64,000 nucleotides of DNA. It comes from Pseudomonadales bacterium. GTDB taxonomy: Bacteria; Pseudomonadota; Gammaproteobacteria; Pseudomonadales; Azotimanducaceae. Location of the stretch: assembly GCA_023300545.1 (NCBI GenBank), contig JALZVT010000010.1, forward strand, positions 24,886 through 88,885, read 5' to 3'. Each line of letters opens with the position of its first letter. Within the stretch, counting starts at the first letter, position 1. The notes below the pieces were generated by a model. It saw nothing but the letters and a program-made list of their open reading frames with translations. It did no database searches and was not told the DNA's origin. Below, in pieces: positions 59,032 to 64,000 of the stretch. Both the position numbers and the translations under genes were made by a program.

Positions 59032-59991
59032 ATGGTGCGCGGTATGAGCTCTCGATCCCGCCATCAACCCCGACCGCTGTGGCATCCAGTGCTGTGGCCT
59101 GGCTGGGTAGCACTGGGTATTGCCTGGCTGCTCGCCCGTCTCCCGACTCGCTGGCTAAGCGCCCTAGGCGCAAGGCTTGGCGGCCTGTTCGAAAAGATCG
59201 CTCCAGCACGACGCCACATTGCCGCGACTAACCTCAAGTTGTGCTACCCCGAACTCGATGACAGCGCTCGCAACGCCTTACAGACCGAGGTGTTTGAGTC
59301 GATGGGCATCGCCTTGATGGAAACGCTGTGGAGCTGGCTCGGTAATAGGCACAACAGCCCAGCGCATCTTGCCCGCTGCGACTTCGAAGGCATCGAAGTG
59401 CTCGAGGCCGCACATGCGCAGGGCAACGGCGTACTGCTCATCGGCGCACACATGATGGCACTCGATGCCATTGGTCCGGCCCTGTCAGCAACCATGCAGA
59501 CCACCGCTATCGGTCAGATTGACGTCATCTACCGTTACAACAAAAACCCGCTAATCGAGCGCGCTATGGTCAACGGTCGCGGCCGACTGTTCCCGCGAGT
59601 CATCGAGCGCGAAGACGCACGGGCCATCCTGCAAAGCTTGAAAGACAGCCGCGTGCTCTGGTATGCGGCGGACCAGGACTACGGCGCAAAGCATTCGGTG
59701 TTCGCCAACTTCTTTGGTATACCCGCCGCAACCATTACGGGCACCGCAAGGCTTGCTCGCTTTCGCAAGTCGCCAGTTGTGCTAATGAGCCAGTATCGCG
59801 ACCGCACCACCCATCGCTGGAAGGTTTGCTTCGAGGCTGGCCCGCCGGCGTTTCCAGCAGGCGATGAGGTGGCCGACGCCAGTGCCATCAACGCGCTCAT
59901 AGAGACAGCTGTGCGCCGCGCACCAGAACAATACTTATGGCTGCATCGGCGATTTAAAACCCGACCGGCCGGTGAGCCAAAGCTCTACTAG
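59032..59991 (+). CDS. Lipid A late acyltransferase (LpxL/HtrB family)
   Basis: It transfers a secondary acyl chain from acyl-ACP to Kdo2-lipid A at the inner membrane. An N-terminal membrane helix (PGWVALGIAWLLARLP) is followed by ARRHIAATNLKLCYPEL, the catalytic HX4D in GAHMMALDAIG, and VLWYAADQDYGAKHSVFANF with FFGIPAATITG. Both ATG 59032 and ATG 59044 are possible. The frame extends upstream into hldE and is not real there. It is divergent from hldE. LpxL versus LpxM substrate choice cannot be seen. Confidence 0.93.
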   Translation: MVRGMSSRSRHQPRPLWHPVLWPGWVALGIAWLLARLPTRWLSALGARLGGLFEKIAPARRHIAATNLKLCYPELDDSARNALQTEVFESMGIALMETLWSWLGNRHNSPAHLARCDFEGIEVLEAAHAQGNGVLLIGAHMMALDAIGPALSATMQTTAIGQIDVIYRYNKNPLIERAMVNGRGRLFPRVIEREDARAILQSLKDSRVLWYAADQDYGAKHSVFANFFGIPAATITGTARLARFRKSPVVLMSQYRDRTTHRWKVCFEAGPPAFPAGDEVADASAINALIETAVRRAPEQYLWLHRRFKTRPAGEPKLY

Positions 59992-60000
59992 GCAAGGTGC

Positions 60001-61020
60001 CTAGCTGTCAGCAATCTCCTGCAGACGTTCGGCCGCCGCCCTGAGCGAAAATTTTTCGAGGGCTCGCTCGCGACCCATGAGCTTGCGGGCAGCCGCATCA
60101 CTCAAGGCTTTAGCAACGTCTGCGGGCTCGTTGCGCTCAAAATACGTCGCACTGTCACCCAACACCCAACTCGGTCCTGGCGCACGGCTGGCGACAACCG
60201 GCACTTCAGCCAACATAGCTTCCAGTGCAACCATGCCAAAGGCCTCAACCCCAGAGGCCGGAAACAACAGGAGGTCGAAAGCCTGCAAATAGCGCGTGGC
60301 GTCAGCGACAAAACCAGCAAAGGTCACAGGTAGGTTCAGCTCCTGGGATTTGCTCTGCAAGCGCGGTCGCAACGGCCCATCGCCAACAAACAGCAAGCGT
60401 GATTCACCGGCATAACTGCGCTGAAATTCACCAAAACCTTCCAGCGCCAACAAGGTATTTTTCTTTCGGTGGAGACGACCAATCACCCCAACCACCAGCT
60501 CATCACTCTTAAGACCCAGATGCCTGCGAGCCACTGCGCGGGACACCCGGTGGCGATCTTGCTCAGCCGCTTCGAGCACGTTGGGCAACACCCAGGGAGT
60601 GTTCAGCTCTTCGGCAACCGGTGGCGAAACGCCAGCCAGCAATAGCTTGCGCTCGCTCATCGCCAGCCGCAGCCGTCGCCAGTTAGAATCAAGCAGCCCA
60701 AACTCATGAGCCAATAGCATTTCCCGCGGCGCTTGCAATCCTGCCCGTCGTGCCACTCGTAAACTTCGATAGCGGTGCATGAGACAGAGTTTTTGCGGCG
60801 CGAGGTTGCGCAGATGGTGCAAGCCTGCCGGATCTTCCGGCCCGTCCATGTAGTACCGGTCGTCTTCAGCCGGTGAAAATTGCGCCCGTCGATCGGGTGA
60901 ATGCAAGAACACCGTGTGGCTGGTCCAACCCATTGACCGCGCCGCCGCTGAATGCGAACGACAAATATCTCGAAAAGGCGCTTTGTCGTAAGGGCATATT
61001 TGCAAGAGATCAACAGTCAT
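60001..61020 (-). CDS. GT4-family glycosyltransferase
   Basis: A 339-residue retaining glycosyltransferase of the WaaG-like GT-B fold. The C-terminal Rossmann domain shows VGVIGRLHRKKNTLLALEGF, LLFVGDGPLRPRL, VTFAGFVADATRYLQAFDLL and the donor-binding EX7E in VEAFGMVALEAMLAEVPVV. Its neighbours (carbamoyltransferase and a kinase) point to LPS core synthesis. The start overlaps the stop of the carbamoyltransferase upstream by one base. Donor and acceptor sugars are unknown. Confidence 0.9.
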   Translation of the reverse strand: MTVDLLQICPYDKAPFRDICRSHSAAARSMGWTSHTVFLHSPDRRAQFSPAEDDRYYMDGPEDPAGLHHLRNLAPQKLCLMHRYRSLRVARRAGLQAPREMLLAHEFGLLDSNWRRLRLAMSERKLLLAGVSPPVAEELNTPWVLPNVLEAAEQDRHRVSRAVARRHLGLKSDELVVGVIGRLHRKKNTLLALEGFGEFQRSYAGESRLLFVGDGPLRPRLQSKSQELNLPVTFAGFVADATRYLQAFDLLLFPASGVEAFGMVALEAMLAEVPVVASRAPGPSWVLGDSATYFERNEPADVAKALSDAAARKLMGRERALEKFSLRAAAERLQEIADS

Positions 61021-62756
61021 TAGTCGGGTTCGCCGGGCTTGGTGACCAGATAGTCTTCAAGCACCAGATACTCAAGGTCGGAACCGTAGAACATGTTCAG
61101 GGCGTCATCTGGCGTGCAGACCACAGGCTCACCACGACGGTTCAGTGAGGTATTCAAGACGACACCATTGCCGGTGCGTACTTCCAGCGCCTTGAGCAAG
61201 GCGTGATAGCGCGGGTGGGCGGCTTTGGTAACAACCTGCACCCGCGCCGTACCGTCTTCATGCACCACTTCCGGAATACGCGATTTCCAGGCTTCGTTCA
61301 CATCAAAGGTGATAGTCATGAACGGCGCTGGATGATCCGTCTGAATGATATCAGCGGCCACTTCATCGAGAACGCTCGGGCAGAACGGGCGCCAGCGCTC
61401 GCGGAACTTTATTTGTTCGTTAATGCGGTCAGCAATGCCGGGCGCGTTTGGACAACCCAAAATGCTGCGACCACCGAGCGCTCGAGGGCCAAACTCCATC
61501 CGACCCTGAAACCAGGCCACCGGGTTACCGGCGGCTAGAATATCGGCGGTGTCATTCACAACATCGTCGAGTTTCACCCAGTTCGGCTTTTCGCGGCGTG
61601 CCTCGAGCGCGGCCAGGCAGCTGTCGTTGTCGTAAGCTGGTCCAAGATAGACGTGCTCCATCCGCGACAGGGTGTCCCCTCTTTCTGCCGCGACCCAGGT
61701 CGCTGCGCCCAGCGAGGTGCCTGAATCTCCGGAGGCAGGCTGCACAAACAGTTCCTGTACATCGTCACGCGCCACAATGCGCTGGTTCAGCTTTACGTTC
61801 AGCGCGCCGCCACCCGCAAAGGCGAGCTTGCCGGTTTCTTTCAGGGTATCGCCAAGATAGCGCCCCATAAGGTTCAGACAGACCTCTTCAAAAACTTGCT
61901 GTATCGACGCCGCGTAGTCGATGTAGGGTTCATCCGCGATATCACCGTGGCGCCTCGGTCCCAACCAGTCGATGAGCTTGTCGGAGAAATAGAAACTCTT
62001 GTCGTTGTCTTTGTGGCGCCGCAGACCTACCGTGTTGATCAACTTGGTATCCACCTGAAAGCCATTAGGAGTGAGCTTGATCAACCGCGAAAGGTCGTGC
62101 TTGGTCGGGTCACCGTAGGGCGCCATCCCCATCACTTTGTACTCGCCGTCGAGCATTTCAAAGCCAAGGAACTCAGTAATCGCGCCGTAAACGCCAGAGA
62201 TCGAATCTGGATCGTAGAACTCTTTCAGCCGATGAATCTTGCCGTTTTCGCCATAGCCAAAAAACGTGGTGGCGTACTCACCTTTGCCATCCACCGTCAT
62301 GATGGCGGTTTTTTCCTTAAAACCGCTCAAATGGTAGGCCGATGAGGCGTGGGCAAGATGATGCTCAACCGGTACAAATTCGGTGTTGTTCCAGTTGATG
62401 CCCAGAGATTCGCCCAACTGCAGCACCCGCGACCGGTTGCGCCGATAGCGTCGGTTACCGTTCAGCAGAGCATCAAGTGCACGATCTGGGGCATACCAGT
62501 AACGTTTGGCGTAGTGCCAGCGCGCCGGCGAGGTGAGCGGTATAGACGCATAGGGAAACGCGACGCAGTCAATTTGATCCGCCGCAATGCCTCCTTCGCG
62601 CAGGCAGTAACGAGCTGCTTCGAGCGGCATTTTGTTTTTCGCGTGCTTATCGCGAATAAAACGTTCTTCTTCGGCAGCAGCAACAACCTCACCATCGATC
62701 AGCAACGCAGCCGACGAATCGTGGTTCAAGGCACCGGACAAACCCAGAATGATCAA
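61020..62756 (-). CDS. Carbamoyltransferase (NodU/CmcH family), probably LPS core
   Basis: It transfers a carbamoyl group from carbamoyl phosphate, through an adenylate, to a hydroxyl group. The N-terminal Kae1-like domain starts ILGLSGALNHDSSAALLIDG and includes HHLAHASSAYHLSGF, while AFAGGGALNVKLNQRI and WFQGRMEFGPRALGGRSIL are family motifs, with NTSLNRRGEPVVCTPDDAL at the end. The length of 578 residues is typical. In Pseudomonas a homologue in the LPS core region O-carbamoylates heptose. Its place here between a kinase and GT4 supports the same role. Confidence 0.93.
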   Translation of the reverse strand: MIILGLSGALNHDSSAALLIDGEVVAAAEEERFIRDKHAKNKMPLEAARYCLREGGIAADQIDCVAFPYASIPLTSPARWHYAKRYWYAPDRALDALLNGNRRYRRNRSRVLQLGESLGINWNNTEFVPVEHHLAHASSAYHLSGFKEKTAIMTVDGKGEYATTFFGYGENGKIHRLKEFYDPDSISGVYGAITEFLGFEMLDGEYKVMGMAPYGDPTKHDLSRLIKLTPNGFQVDTKLINTVGLRRHKDNDKSFYFSDKLIDWLGPRRHGDIADEPYIDYAASIQQVFEEVCLNLMGRYLGDTLKETGKLAFAGGGALNVKLNQRIVARDDVQELFVQPASGDSGTSLGAATWVAAERGDTLSRMEHVYLGPAYDNDSCLAALEARREKPNWVKLDDVVNDTADILAAGNPVAWFQGRMEFGPRALGGRSILGCPNAPGIADRINEQIKFRERWRPFCPSVLDEVAADIIQTDHPAPFMTITFDVNEAWKSRIPEVVHEDGTARVQVVTKAAHPRYHALLKALEVRTGNGVVLNTSLNRRGEPVVCTPDDALNMFYGSDLEYLVLEDYLVTKPGEPD

Positions 62757-62793
62757 CGCGGCCTCAGCTTAGAGCAGATTATGACGGCGCGTA

Positions 62794-64000
62794 CTATAGC
62801 CCAAGCGAGGAGCGAAAACGCCGCTGCAATTCAGGCGTTGCAGCAAAGTTACGAAGTAGGCGCCGACGATCCCGTTTTTGACCCGACAATCGCGCTGCCT
62901 GAGACCCAGGCATCTGCATCGCATCCAAATCAATAAGGGTCAGCGTGTCGCCAGTTTTGTCCCACAGGAAGTTACTGGCCTTGGTGTCGTTGTGAACGAG
63001 ACCTTCAGCGCCCAACTCATCAAGCATCGTTACCAGCCGCTGGCACAGCGGCTCATTGGTCTCGAGGTGAGCCGCATTGAGTTCAACACCTGCGTTCGCC
63101 TCCATGACCAGATAGGTTGGCCCACCCAGCCGGGTGCGCAACAACGCCACCGCCCGAGCGGTGGGAATGCCCATGAAACGGAGACTGTGGGCGAACACCC
63201 AACTGTTCAATCCGCGATTGGGTCGCAGCAGGCGGCGTAGCCGATGCCACAACGACTTATTGTTATAGCGCTTCACCACTAGCGGCCGGTCCATCCAACT
63301 CAGGCGCACCACAGTTGCTGTGTTGCCCGCTTTCAGAGGTGCCGTCGACGGGTTTAACAGCAGTGCCGGCAGCGCATCAAGCCAGCTCAGCAACTCACGC
63401 AGTCGCTGGGCTTCTGAGGCAACATCCGGTACCAGCCCTCGCAGCCAGTTCCGATCAACAAGAGCTGTCCCCTCAATCGTCCGGCGCTTGGCAAAATCGG
63501 TGCAGGTTCGCTGGGTTTTCGCTTGGAAGTGCAGAACTCGGGCACGACGAGCACTTTGGTAGCGCCGCGCAAGCACGCTGAGCCCTGGCTGATCGACCGG
63601 CCAGTTACGCGCATTGCAGTAACTCGTCCAATGTTCGAGTAACCCATCAACCGTTGTGCTGCGCAAAGCTTGGGCCACAAGTTCAACAAACGCGGGGACG
63701 CAGCTCGCGAGGGGCAGCGGCTGGCTACTTGTTTGTCGAACACCATCCCCGTCTATCAACCACAATTGATGAGATCCAGCGGGCGTGTAGAGCAGATTGC
63801 CAAAATGGAGATCGGTATGCATAACCCCTGCACCGTGCAGGCGAGCAAGTAGCTCCCAAAGCAGCGGCCATAAATGGGGGTGTCGCTGCAACAGCGCGTC
63901 ATTTACCGGCTGTACATCGGGCAGTCGCTCGAAGATCAGTGCAGACGCTGTCAAAGGCACTGCTGTTTCTGGAGCCGATGGTGTTGTCGATGGTGTTGTC
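62794..64000 (-). CDS. Double-kinase protein, LPS core (Kdo/InaA-like) kinase fold, cut by right edge
   Basis: The frame has no stop up to the right edge, so the gene starts beyond it and the GTG at 63960 is not a reliable start. Two kinase catalytic loops occur in one chain: HTDLHFGNLLY with the LIDGDGV metal loop, and later HNDTKASNFLW with the LIDLDAM loop. The second half also has the N-lobe Lys in RPLVVKRYN. These are eukaryotic-like LPS kinases (WaaP/InaA group), usually single-domain, so this looks like a fusion of two kinase genes. It follows the carbamoyltransferase region and probably phosphorylates core heptoses. Confidence 0.8.
   Translation of the reverse strand, partial: TTPSTTPSAPETAVPLTASALIFERLPDVQPVNDALLQRHPHLWPLLWELLARLHGAGVMHTDLHFGNLLYTPAGSHQLWLIDGDGVRQTSSQPLPLASCVPAFVELVAQALRSTTVDGLLEHWTSYCNARNWPVDQPGLSVLARRYQSARRARVLHFQAKTQRTCTDFAKRRTIEGTALVDRNWLRGLVPDVASEAQRLRELLSWLDALPALLLNPSTAPLKAGNTATVVRLSWMDRPLVVKRYNNKSLWHRLRRLLRPNRGLNSWVFAHSLRFMGIPTARAVALLRTRLGGPTYLVMEANAGVELNAAHLETNEPLCQRLVTMLDELGAEGLVHNDTKASNFLWDKTGDTLTLIDLDAMQMPGSQAARLSGQKRDRRRLLRNFAATPELQRRFRSSLGL
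63977..64000 (-). repeat. 12-bp tandem repeat at the right edge
   Basis: Two identical 12-base units (GATGGTGTTGTC on the plus strand) run to the last base and encode TTPS repeats in the kinase frame. More copies may lie outside the window. Confidence 0.7.

Overview
This window is chromosomal DNA from a gammaproteobacterium of moderate to high GC, carrying about 50 densely packed protein genes. From about 19.8 kb to the right edge the gene order largely follows the one I recall from Pseudomonas aeruginosa (purA-hisZ-hflC-hflK-hflX-hfq-miaA-mutL-ami-tsaE-nnr-queG-orn ... rhdA-psd ... PilZ-like/fimX-serB-ahpA-parC-parE-cpdA-DUF1249-tolC-waaA-hldE). Sequence details such as two Coq4-family proteins, FolE2 and a PQQ sugar dehydrogenase point to an environmental, probably marine, relative of Pseudomonadales rather than an enteric bacterium. 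I cannot name genus or species. I saw no rRNA, tRNA, insertion sequence, prophage or CRISPR array.

Layout. 1-4.2 kb: an MscS channel cut by the left edge, two Coq4-family genes on either side of a TetR regulator, and a DUF4124-like protein. 4.3-6.2 kb: an aldehyde dehydrogenase divergent from a small ABM-domain monooxygenase. 6.3-10.5 kb: the most distinctive locus, an acyltransferase of the GNAT/FeeM type, a haem-oxygenase-like di-iron oxidase (HDO), a membrane fatty-acid desaturase and a DinF-type MATE exporter, which together look like a small lipid-derived natural-product cluster. 10.6-14.0 kb: a secreted serine hydrolase, a MlaA lipoprotein and a periplasmic binding protein in one overlapping operon. 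14.0-19.9 kb: TesB thioesterase, a DUF6316 protein, a thiolase, an orphan histidine kinase with a small membrane protein, and a PQQ-type sugar dehydrogenase.

19.9-39.4 kb: housekeeping genes for folate (folE2), purine (purA), histidine (hisZ), membrane protein quality control (hflKC), ribosome rescue (hflX), RNA chaperoning (hfq), tRNA modification (miaA, tsaE, queG), mismatch repair (mutL), cell separation (amidase), metabolite repair (nnr), RNA turnover (orn), sulfur transfer (rhdA), phosphatidylethanolamine synthesis (psd) and the EF-P system (epmA, efp). 39.5-43.6 kb: a PilZ-like protein followed by a catalytically dead FimX-like c-di-GMP receptor. 43.6-53.9 kb: serB, ahpA, parC, parE, cpdA, a DUF1249 gene and tolC, with one 508-bp gene-free stretch before tolC.

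53.9-64 kb: a lipopolysaccharide inner-core region: waaA, an inserted FAD oxidoreductase/aldo-keto reductase pair, hldE, an LpxL-type acyltransferase, a GT4 glycosyltransferase, a carbamoyltransferase and a double-kinase protein cut by the right edge. Short tandem repeats recur in several places (Coq4 linker, sugar dehydrogenase signal peptide, HisZ, hfq upstream region, LPS kinase), nearly all in-frame, suggesting a genome tolerant of small slippage duplications.
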